Shown here in pieces: positions 12,601 through 24,600 of a DNA stretch of 64,000 nucleotides. Source of the stretch: Lagopus muta (Eukaryota > Chordata > Aves > Galliformes > Phasianidae); NCBI RefSeq assembly GCF_023343835.1, contig NC_064447.1, positions 9,196,501 through 9,260,500 of the forward strand. The letters are read 5' to 3'. Made by a program: the position numbers and the translations under genes. Every line of letters begins with the position of its first letter. Position 1 is the stretch's first letter. A model generated the notes under the pieces. That model was not told the origin of the DNA and did no database searches. It saw only the letters and a program-made list of their open reading frames with translations.

Positions 12601-15600
12601 GACTTCATCTCGGGACCTCACAGCCTTTGGGCAGCAGCGAAGGGATGTGGCTCCAGCACTGCTGCTTTGACTTCTGCTGCGAGTGCTTCTGGCAGCTGAA
12701 GAGTGGAACTCAGGAGATGTTTTGAGGGGGTGTTTGTGCACGTTATGCTATAGAGTGCCTCGATCCATCCGTACAATCACAAGCACCTCTTTGGCACCGT
12801 GCTGAGAGCCTATCTGGACTGTGCCATTCCCAGACGCCTTTTAGAAGCCCATGGGTAGTGGGGAACAAGGGAAACCTCGCCAGGAGTTGGGTAGCAATGC
12901 ACAGAGTGGTTTGGGGATGTTATTTCTACTCCGTGACAGGGCCAATCTGCCCTGTGTAGGGCTGCATTTCCATGCTCAGAGCTGCCCTTGTTTGCCTCTG
13001 TGCATCTCAGCTCTCCTTGGGTTCGCTGCTCTGATTCAGTGATTTCTCATTTCCGTTTGTAGCTTTCATTACCAGCACAGAGCCTTTCTGCATCACCTTC
13101 CCCTGTGTGTATAAAAATACAGAGGGAAAACACAGGAAAACCGAGGCAATGGTGGTCGCTTTCTAATGGCATTTGAATGTTTTGTTGTATAGGTGCTACT
13201 TTAAATGTGTTAGTAGACAGAAAAACGTGTCCGCGTGCACAGGGGCTCGATGTCCCTTTTGTGCATTAGAGCTGGGGCTGAAACACTGCCCCAACAGCTG
13301 TGCTCAGAGAATGTGTGTGCACTCCTTGTGATACACGCAGAGCTGGGGCTGCTGCAAACTGCTTTCACGTGGGATTAAAAATAGTTTTTCTGGCTGCGAG
13401 GAGGAATTAACATTTGAAAACACTTAGAGCTGCTGGGAAGCAGCATTCTGCCCAGGATCTGCCCTGTGTTGGCCACTCTGTCCCTGTCCCCGCTCCCCCC
13501 AGTGCTCCTAGGTGCTGCTCTGACCCTTTGCAGATCCCTGTGCTGCGTCTGCCACGTCCCCGTGGTGCTGCACAGATCAGGTCTGAGGGAATGTTGGAGC
13601 TGTGCTGGTGTTGGCTGTGGTGTTCGGATGGAGGCTGTGAGCTGTGGAGCAGAACGAGCCCCGCTCCTCCTAACGGAGGAATTCTTTCAGTGTCGCTGTC
13701 TCTGCTCAGTAAATGGTGGTGTTATCTGTCTGCTGTGCAGCGGGGTGTGCAGAAGTAACAGGAGTTTCTAAAGGATTTAAAGTATGCTGCTGTCCCAGAC
13801 TGCTGCAATAAATACATGGTGCACCTAGAAAGCCTGGAGCTGCTTTAAAAATGACTATGAATCGATACAATTGAAAATGCTCTGTTCACACCCTTCTTGT
13901 GCTCCCTGGTTCCGCTTTTGCAGCCTCAGGGGTTGGGAATTCAGGCGTAGGAGCATCGAGTCACAGAACCATTCAGGCTGGAAAAGCCCTTTCATATCCC
14001 CACTCCGTCTGACTGTGCCCACCGACCACATCCCTCAGTGCCACATCTCTGTGGTTCTCAAACTCCTCCAGGGACGGTGACCCCACCACCTCCATGGGCA
14101 GCAGTTCCAGCACCCAGCAGCTCTTTCAGAGAAGAAATCGTTCCTGATATTCAACCTGAACCTCCCCTCGCACTGATAAAGGCAATGAATGGGAACAGGT
14201 GTCTGGATGCTGAATAGCAGAGTTCAGCATCAAGTACCTTGTGTTGTGCTGCACCGAGACCAGCTCAGCACCACGGGTGTTTCTTAAAGGCATTCTGTCC
14301 TTTTTTGGGGTTATTTTATTTTCAGATGCAGACAGTAGCAGGAGATGGAAAAGGCCAATGGGTTCAGGGTGCTTTCATGCAAGGAGAGACCATTACTTAG
14401 AGGTGTTCAAAGCTTATTTATAAAGCAGTAATTACCATCCCCAGAGATGGAAGTGGGCAGCTCGCATGGGGTGGAGGAGGGAGTTACAATGGTTAATTGG
14501 CAAATATGCTTAAAAGCTTCTTCCTGACCTTTTAAAAAACTTTTCAGTGACACCGGCTCCGGTGGAGATTGAAAACCTGCCTAATGAAAGGCCAGCTCTA
14601 ATACCAGGACTTAGCTCCAAATGGCTTTTCAAAGGGCTTTGGAAATCTGCCTGCTTACAAAGCTGCTGCGGATGCTGCTGCTCCCGATCCCACAGCGAGG
14701 GCTGGGTGGGACAGCGGGGCTCAGTGCCATGGATGGGAGCCGGGGCAGCCTGAGCTGGTGGGGGGCAGCCAGCCTACAGCAGAGGTTGGAACCAGAAGGG
14801 CTTTAAAGTCCCTTCCAACCTAACCGTGCTGCAATGGTCCTATGAACAGTTGCTCACATTTTGCCCAGGACCATCCTCATAAAAAAACAACAAAAAAAAA
14901 GCAGCTGATTTAATTTGGCCTCTTTCTCCCTCCTGGTGGAGACAGCTCGCAGATCACAGGGCTCTAAGTGTCTTCAGAATTATTCATGCATCTTTTAAGT
15001 GAGTCGATCTTGATCTGAAGAGTTGTTTGAAATGCAAATGGTGAATATTGCAGTCAATCAGGGCCACTGCTGTCACTGGGGCACAGGCAGCGTGCCCAGT
15101 CTGAGCGTGCACACAGGCTGTGTGTGTCTGAGCCCGCAGAGCGCTGTTTGCAGAGTAATGGCTGTGCAAGAAATCTGGGCTCTGCCACCTGTGAGATGCT
15201 ACAGAGCCACAGAGCACATTCATCGCTGCTCCAGCATGTGTGGGTGCTACAAATTGCCCAAAGCAGCAATGCACCACGTGCTCTGACCAACACCGTCTGT
15301 GCTTGAAATGCAGAGCAAAATATTTGCAGTTGGTTTCTTGTGAGCAATTGCACAAAACTCTTGCTGCTGGGCTGATTGCGGAGGGATTTTGCCCATCACA
15401 TCGTGCTCTGCACGAAGCATTGTGGCCCAGGAATGGCCCAATAGGGAGCAAACTGTGCTGCTCCCATAGCACTGTGGCATAAGGGATGCTGGCCCTCAGA
15501 AGGGCTGTAAGTTTTAACACACACATTGATTACAAGCAGCAGAGAATTACATTAATACAGTCACTTGTCAGTGAGGTCTTACTAGTAATCTCTGCTCATT

Positions 15601-18600
15601 AGGCTGGGGAGCATAGGGACGTGACCTTGCTGGGCGTCCTTGCTGGGGAAGGACTGAATGCTCTGCCATTGATTTATAGCTCAACCCCTGAGCAGCACGT
15701 GGCTGTGTGCCTGCACTGACACCACTGTGCACTTAGGGCTGCACAGGAGAGTTTGTGTTGGAGAATTTGGGATCTTGTACCCTTTGGGCTGTTCCAGCTG
15801 GTGAACTGGCAGCTGCCATCAGCAGGCACTGCACAGGAGGCAGTGGGCACTGATGGATGGGAGCACACAGGGAATGTGATGAGTCCTGTCCCCAGGGCTG
15901 GAGCTTGGCTCTGCCTTCTGGCTGTGTGTGTGGTGCTGGGGGAGCATACTTCCCAGCTGCTCCAGAGCTGCTGGCCTCTCACAGCACAGGCCTGGGGGAG
16001 CAGGACCCACTGCTCTTGGTACAGGTCCAATGCAGCCTCTAAAGCAAACTGCAGCCCAGTGAGGTGGTGGCTGGCTGGAAGTTGGGGCAGTCCCTTTTCC
16101 CTGCTATAACCGAATGCAGTGCTGCTGCCGTGGTGCCAGGTGCCTCTTCTTGCTACTTTGTGCATGATGTGAAAAGGCTGAAATGCGTCTCCCATGCATC
16201 CCACTGTGCTGCACTGCAGCAGACTGGGGTCAGGAGCACACCCCTTGCTGCTGGCATTTGTTGATAGCTGCCAAGGCTCCAGCAGTGCAGCTGGGTGCTA
16301 TCAGTGCCACCCCTCAAGTGACAGCTCTGTGGGGCTGCTGCATGATTGGCAGCAATTGGGAGTGGTCATTCTTCACCAAGAGCATGGACTGCTTTTATAT
16401 TGCAGAAAGTCATGTTCCTAAGCCACGAGGAAAAATGTCAAGGGGCCGCTGCCAAGTATTTGGAGCTCGGAATTGAGGTTTTGTTGAGGGAAGGGATTGT
16501 CTGTCTCTATGAAAGCCTGTTTGGGGCAGAAAGGGGGCTGGATGTCCGCCCTGTGGTGTCACAGCCCTAGCATGACAACCTGCACCCGCTGGAAAAGGGG
16601 ACGTGCATGGTGCAGAGCAGCCAGCACCATGGGCTGGGTGGGTGTTCTGCATCCAGCTGAGCTCAGCCGGGGTCTGCGGATGGGGTTCAGCCTTGTTTTA
16701 TTGAGGGGCTGTGTGGAGAGATGTTTGTGAAGCAGCACTTTGCATCAGTGGGATTTTGGAAGCTCGGATCTGGTTGTGCGTGCTGTATGTTGGATGGAGG
16801 ACCGTGAGAGGTGGCTTTGTTGGGGTTGCCCTGTTCCCATCGGCCCAGTTTTGAGGCAGAAAGAGAAAGACAGCTTTGTTGGGCCTGATCCTATCTGTAC
16901 TAAGCATTAATATTCCTCTGCTTCAAACTGTGAGAGCCTGATGTATTCATGGGCTGAACCAGGGTGGAGGTGCACACTCACACAGTCTTTCCTTTTCCGT
17001 GGGGTTTGGGGAGGACCTTAAGGCTGAGGCTCTCACGTGCCGTGTTCCCTGAAGTGCTGTGAGGGACGGAGCAGAACAACTTTAAAGACCAAGGAAAACT
17101 GTTGCCACTTCAAAACCAGCCTGGGAATTGATGCCAGGACTCCAACAGACCGATGCTCCTTTATTCTCCTGTTAATTAATTCCTTTGCCTCCAGTGAATT
17201 TCCATCTTTTATTTCTGCGGCAATCAAAGGGCTGCGAGCATTGCGGCTCACATTAGGAACAGACCCATCCGACCTTTTTTCATCTCCCCATATCAGTTAC
17301 GTGTCTCTTCCTCGCGCTGCCACACTGCATCTGAAGCACATATGCCAGGAGATGGCTCGGAGGAGAGGTGGGGCACACACAGCCCGTGGCTGGAGCTGGC
17401 TCCCAGCAGCTCCGTGTGGCAGTGGAGGGTCCAGATAAGCTCGCTTACATGCACGAATGAGCAATTGCGTGGTCACCTGAGAAGTGCCTGATGATTTATG
17501 GTGTTATTAAAAGGTGATGGGAAGTGGAGAAAAGAAGTGCAACATCTGCATGGAAACCCCCGGCACTGACCCTCACACCCCAGATACCAACATATTAAAT
17601 ATCCCAACAGGCGTTTAAGCCTGCAGATGGCTTTGACAGAGATCCCTGCACATCTGGTAACACTTGGCCTGATACCCAAGGCACTGGACAGTGTGTAATT
17701 AAACGTAATTCACTCCTGGCCCTGCTGGGGACTTGAGGAGTGCAGTTCCTGCTGAAGGGAGGCTGTGGAGGAGCCTTGTGGAAGGGGAATGTGCAGCCAG
17801 GGTGGTGTGGGGTGTCCTCTGAGGATGTGCTGGTGGGGGGCACTGAGCCCGTAACAGGGGGTGGGGATTGGGGTGTGGGGGTCCCTTCTAACCCAATTGT
17901 TGAATGGCAGTGACTGAGGCTCCCAGCAGCCTGCGTGGATCTGCTGCACTGGGCAGGCTGCTGGGTCTGCTTTTGCCCTCCAAAGGCTGTGGAGGAGCAG
18001 GGCTGTACTCCTGGCTCTGGTGGTGGGAGCCTGTGCTGCTGGGCATCCTGGCTTTGGCACAAGTGTGCTGGGGTCACCTGAAAGAGGACACTGTGGGAGG
18101 ATTTTTCCCACACCTTGGTCCTGTACTTTCCCACTGGGAGATCTCTGCTCCCAGACCCAGCAGTACTGCTGGTGTCAGGATGATGTTGCTTTCCATCAAT
18201 GGGGTTCCCAACTCAAAATGGCGCCTCAGCCCACCACAGCTGCCTTGTTTTGTGCAAACACCGATTTTTAGGTACAAATGGGAGAAATCCATTAGTGGAA
18301 GTGGCTGAAATGGGCACGTTCACTTGTTGGGAGCCTGTGCTGTATGGAACTCGCCAAGCTGCAAAGGGGCAGAGCGGAGGATGCATGTGTTTGCAGAGAG
18401 CAGGGGAGAGCTGGCGGCTGCGGGGATAAAAGCAACACATGTCTGATTGAATAAATGGAGAAATGCAGGCCAGATGGCTGGGAATGAGAAGAACCATTTA
18501 ATAATTTCTGAACTCCTCGCTCTCTGGAGCAAGATTACGGGCACTTGCGATGTTTTCCTCTCGGCTCAATTTGCCTCCTGTGTTGGCTGCATTACTTCTG

Positions 18601-21600
18601 GCTTCACGTAGAGCTCTTCATATTGCTTGTGACCTTCAGAGAACCAGGACTCTAGGATTTCCCTTCCAACTCTTAAGGATTCTATGATTCCAACACCATG
18701 AGGTGCCGTAATAAGATGGGTAATGCTGAGCATGCAGCACTGAGCCCAGGCGCAGAGACGAGGAGCTGTGCAGGGATGGAAGCAGTGCTGGGGTCGGGAG
18801 GGGACCCAACACATCCCCACAAGGTATTCCTCCTCATGGTGCTGAGCTCACTTTGTACCAGAAGAACTTATTTCAGCCCCTGGAACAGCACCGTGCTGCT
18901 CCCACTGCAGGTGGGAAAAACTGGATTCTTTGGGGGTTCTGTGTTAAATAGAATAACAATAAAGTCATAGCATCCCAGGAGAATAAAGGCATGCAGGAGT
19001 AAAACCGCCATTCCAAAAGCTGGAAACACCAAGTGTTGAAAAATAACGCGGTATTTGGGATCGCTTCTTTTCCTCACACGATGGGAGGGAGAAAAACAAA
19101 TTGCGTGTAAACTCTGCTTCAATGAGAAGGAACAAATTTGAGTTCATTCTTTTCCGCCTAGCACAGCTCCATTCAGCATTTTGAAGTCAGGGGATTTGGG
19201 GAGCTGGAGGGAGCGGCGCTGCTTTTTGGTGCTGTGTACAAACGGGCTGTGGGGCTTCGGAAGCTGTTTCTGATTAGTATCTTTTCTTTTGACAACTTTT
19301 TTTTTTTCCTTCTTGAAAAGAAAGGAAAGGGGTTTTTGTAACACGGTTGGACTGGAGATGGGGGAAAATCTGTTTAAAATATGCAGGGACCTGAAAGAAA
19401 ATCTTGAGTGAATAATAAGTTTAACTGACCTTAAAATATCCCATTGCCATGAGGGATTTGAGAGTAACACTTCAAATGGATTTTTGATGAGGGCTCTCCG
19501 GGCTGTGGGGAATTGAGCGTTTTACCCAACGCCTTCTCCTATCTGAATTTTCATGCTGACTGGGAAAAGCCACGCTGAAATGCCTAAAGAAGGTTTTGTC
19601 TTGTTTTGTTTTCCTTCAGAGCTACTGACACACAGGGAAAAGCCATTCGCTGTAAGCTGACTCTTTGGATTTTCATTTCTTTTACCCAGTGCTAAGTTCA
19701 GGATGGGTTCTGCCAGGACCTTGCTGTGCCCTGTGGACATCACAGGACCAAGCATCTCCTCGTGCTGGTCACCCAACCCCAGTTCTGTGCATGGGGCTGC
19801 TGCCCCAGTCCTCCAGCAGCATCATCCTTCTTGTGTCTCTCTGCCCATCCCTCTCTCCCTGCAACCTTGTGGGGTTTTCATTCCACATGGCCTTGGTTCT
19901 ACGCAGCCCCAGGCTCTGCATCCCACACAGATGAAGGGATGGAGCTGTTTGTGTTGCCACAGGCTCCCACCCACCACCCCCCAGGTATGGCAGTGCCTGG
20001 CTCAGGGGTCGGTACCGAGGCCAGCCCTGTGGAATATCTTTATTGATGATCTGGATGAGAGGATTGGGTGCACCCTCAGTAAGTGTGCAGATGACACCAA
20101 ATTGGGGAGGGAAGTATTGATCTGCCTGAGGGTAGGGAGGCCCTACAGATGGATCTGGATAGGATCAGTGGGTTGAGGCCAATGAAATGAGTTTCAACAA
20201 AGCCAAGTGCCAGGTCCTGTGCTTTGGTCACAATAACCCTGTGCATTGCTACAGGCATGGAGCAGAATGCCTGAGAGCTGTGTGGAGGTAAAGGCTGAAG
20301 GCTGTCTTGGGTGTGCATGATGGCACATCATAACGTGGGAGCAAAGAATGCAGGCTTGGGATTCCTGCTGCACTGGAGCTTCTCCCCAAAGCCTTCTGGG
20401 TTGGGAAGAAATGCCTTTCTTTATGCTGTGCCTAGGGGTGAGGTGGTCCTGCTCCATCCCTGCTTGTCATGGAGATGTGCAAACTTCCTGGGTCTGATCC
20501 TTGTCCTCCATTCAATCTGGCTGGAATGGGGCGGTGGGATCAGAGGATTCTGGGGGAAACCCAGCAGACAGACGGGCGGGCAGGCAGACAGACCGTGTGA
20601 TTGCTTAAGCCACATTTCCTTAGGAAGCCGGGCTAAAAATAATAAAAATCCAGTCCTTTCCCACAAACAGCTCTGGTAGCCACAAACTGATGCTTTTCCA
20701 GTGCAGAAATGCTTTGTATGAGAATTCCCAGTGGTTCCCAGTGATGGGAGGACGTGGGGCTGCTGCTCTGGGGCTGACGGATACCCCAGATCTCAGCCTG
20801 GGGGCAGCCCCTGGGGCTGCAGGTGGTCCAGGCTTGGGGGGGGCAGTGCTGGATAACCCTTCCTATGTCCGATCAAAATCATTATGGTCCCTTTAGAGTG
20901 AGAGAAACAGCTTTTGGTGTGCTCTGCCCACGTCCTGCTGCTCGATGGGGGATTTCCTGCAGCTGGGGAGCAGCTGGGGTTGAGCGCCAGGTGAGAAGGT
21001 GTCCTCTGCAGCCACCCCAGATTGACTCTATGAGGGTCTCTGAGGCTTCTCCATGGAGGAAGCGATTGTAAGTGCACAGGGGAGATTGTTGAGATCAACC
21101 CCACAGATGCTGAGCAGGTTGCTCTTGCTGCAGAGTGCAATGGGGTGCTGTGGGTACGGGGGCACAGAGCCATCCCCACATTACTGCTGCACTCAGGGGC
21201 GAAACTTGCCTGTGCTCCGTGCCAGGAAATGGGGCTTTTTCTGATAGTAAAAAAAGAGCTAAATTTGTTTCCCATCTTCCCCCAGGCTGTAATACAAATT
21301 TGACACAGATGGGGAATTTTTTTTTTTTTCTTTTGGTGGAAAATCGGATACATTTTCCATCTCAACAAGAGCTTTTCCGTGGCAGCGTGACAGCATGCTG
21401 CCTGAGAACAGCCCCGAGCTGCCCGTGCTGGAGTTTTGTCGCTAACAGAGGCAGGGAGGGAAGCAGCTCCCAGAGCCTGAACTGTTGTGAGCCCAGCACA
21501 GGTGTCATGGGCTTTGCAGAGCTGGGGTCCGGCTGTGTGCAGGGAAAATGACTATTTGGGGAGGGGTTAGCTCTAATCTTCCCTTGTTGCACTCCAAAAA

Positions 21601-24600
21601 CAGGGCCAGAAGCTCCAGCTTGCAGCACTGATGCCCTTGTAATAAATGCAGAGGATGCAGCTGATGGTGATTGACTGCTTGAGGTGTTGACATTGCTGGG
21701 GCATGCAGGCATGGGGCTGCTGTCCTCTGCATCCCTGTTCCTATACATCCCTGTCCCCCACAGATCCCAGTCCCCAAACATCCCTGTTCCTCACATCCCT
21801 GTCCCTGCAGAAGAGATGGGGTCTGATGGCAGATGGTGTCAGGGCACGCGGTCCCCATATGAGGGTATGCTCACTGACAAGGTGGGGCTGCAGATGGGTT
21901 GAGAAGATGGATTTGGGTGCAGTGTCAATGAGCATCACCTTCCGAAATGCCTTTGTGGCTCTGGCCAAGAGAGCTCGAAGCTGTCATGGGGAAATGTTGT
22001 GATGGATCCCAAAGGCTCTGCTGCAGCTCTCAGGTCTGGCTGCAGTCCATGGGTGAGGATTGATGGATGCTTTCTTAGGTAGAAAGGAGACAGTTCTGGA
22101 TGCATTTCAGAAGGGCTCGTGGTTAGCTTGAACTTGTAGCTTTGACCAGTGCTCGTCTTGTTTTGTCTTTCTTTCTTTTTTTTTCTGGTCTTTTTTTTCT
22201 TTTTGCCATCCCCACTCCACCCTCTGTGTTATAAATTCAATAAAGGCAGCTTTGTCCCTTAGCCAAATCTGACAGATTTTCTGCACTAGATTAGCTATCC
22301 TGCCTCTGGACCCCACTCATGTTTCACAGAGTGGTTTCACTCTGAGGAAGAGAACATCCGACCGCACTGCCTCGCTGCTCCCTGATAAGGGGGATGCAGA
22401 TAAGGGTGGATACAGATAGAGGGGATGCAGATAGCAGGGGTGGATAACAGGGGCAGATAACAGAGGTACAGTGGCTGTTTCTGTGTGTATCAGACCACAG
22501 GGTCACACAGTCAGTCTGAAATGCGTTCACTGCATTCTAACATCGACTCGGTGATTTCAGAGAACCACAGAGCGGTTTGAGTTGGAAGGAAAGTTGAGTT
22601 GGATGGCCTCTGAAAGCCATCAGGTCCCACTCCCTGCACTGAGCAGGGACACCCACAGCTCCATCAGTGCTCAGAGCCCCGTCCAGACTGACCGTGTGTG
22701 TGTGCAGGGATGGGACACCTCCATCTCTCTGGGCACCCTGTGCCATTCCTCATTGCCCCTTGACTAAGCTTCTATTCATCCTTCTCAGTGCCCACCTGAG
22801 GCTACGGGGCGCTGGGCAGCCCCATGCTGACATCAAATAAACGTGAAGGCAAAGCACATTGACTCACAGCTCTGGGGACTTGTCCCAGTGCCTCGTCAGC
22901 ATCTGTGGATCAAAGCAAGCAGCTGGCAGCACAGCGGCCACTTGAAGGTCTCTCTCTGGCACACACGTGAATTTCTCCTTTCTTCCTCCCCCCTGCACTC
23001 CCACACCTGTGGCAGTACTGGGACCAGGTCCTTGCACTGCTGTGGGATGGATTTTGAAGGTTTTGCCCTTCCATCAGCTCAGTGAGGCTCAGTGCGTGCT
23101 TTCTTTCATCTGCTCAGGATCCCTGTTTTGGCAGAAATTCCCCTTTCTGTTGAAGATTTCCTGGCAGGAGCTGGAGCATGAGCAAGCTTCATGTGGGAGA
23201 CAGGAGCCTTGCAACCTTAAGGTTGAGATAAACAAGATTTAGAGTTTATTTACTTCCTGTGCTCTTCTGAGACTATGTAAGAAGCCAAGAAGTGTCAGCT
23301 CAGTGCTGCAAGAGGGCGTTTAGTCAAAAATACTATTTGCAGTCATAGATGTCAGGCGTTCTTGGTGGCCACAAAAGATGAGATGTGTGGTTTGGGGAGA
23401 GCTCTGTTAAGCAGCTGATTCCGCTGAAAGGTGCAGCAATCTGCTGGATTACCCTCTGCTGTGGTGGCAGCAAGATTTACTGCTGTGCAAAGATTACCAG
23501 CCCTGCCGCAAGCAGCAGATTTCTTCCTTTTCCGCTATCCAAGGAAGGAAGCTTTTCATTCAACTCCTGCTGCTTGTGCCCAGAAGTGGTGCTTCCCCAC
23601 TTGGGTCAAATCTTAGAACTCTGAAGGGAAAAGAATAATGCAGGCAGTGCCCTGTTTTACCCCATCTCTTCCCACAGGGCTGATCTCAGCCTGGTGTGAG
23701 CTTGCATGTAGCCGCTCTTGGCACTGGTGCTGAGCACCCAACAGCATTGGTGCTGCATGAGCTCCATGCTGGGACAACACCGTGCAAGATGGGGGAAAGC
23801 CCACACCTGAGCTCTGTGCTCCCTGTCCCTGGCAGGAAACTGAGTGAAAGCATCATTTTGTGCCGTTAGTGAGTTTGCAAATCCTTCAGTCGTGCCCCAA
23901 ACTGGGGCGCGTGGAAGGGTTTGGTTTTGTTATATTTCATTCCCCTGCAAGGGAGGAGAGCTGCGGCGGGGCTGGGCAGCTAACCCCTTTAATTGTGTGC
24001 AATGAAGGCTGACAGCGGCGAGGCTCAGCCTTTAAAAGGGGTACTGAACCTTTAATTCCTGAATAAATCATCTCCAGTCTGTTGCTCCTTCATCTGCAAG
24101 CTGTTTGGGCGCGGGGACGTATTCACTGCGGGAAGGGTCATTTGGAGATCAGAGCCCTCGGCTGACCCGTGTGGCAGGCAGGACACCTGCTGCAGGCCGT
24201 CCCTGTGCCCTGGGCTGGGAATCAAAGGGGCACTGGGGAGCAGCAGCTGAGCAGGGCTCTAATTGCTGTGCTTCGTCACAGAGGGATGGCAAAGCTGCGT
24301 CCTGCCCAGGCTGCTCAGACCCTGCTTGGCACCAATGCTACCTGCCTGCTCCTTCTGGGTTTTTTTGAGGATTTGTGGTACCGTTTCTTTTCTCAGCTGT
24401 AAATCCGGGCTCAGCTGCTTTTATGCCAGTGGCTGATCAAAGGGCATCTTTGCTCACTGCAGGTGGAACGCTGCGCTTCTCCGGTTGTGGTGTTTACGGT
24501 TATGCTGCCCAAGGTGGCTCATCAGTGTCCCCACGTGGCATCATCTGTTGGAATTGTTTCCACTCTTTACTCTGCAGTGCTCATCCATTACATTACCCTT

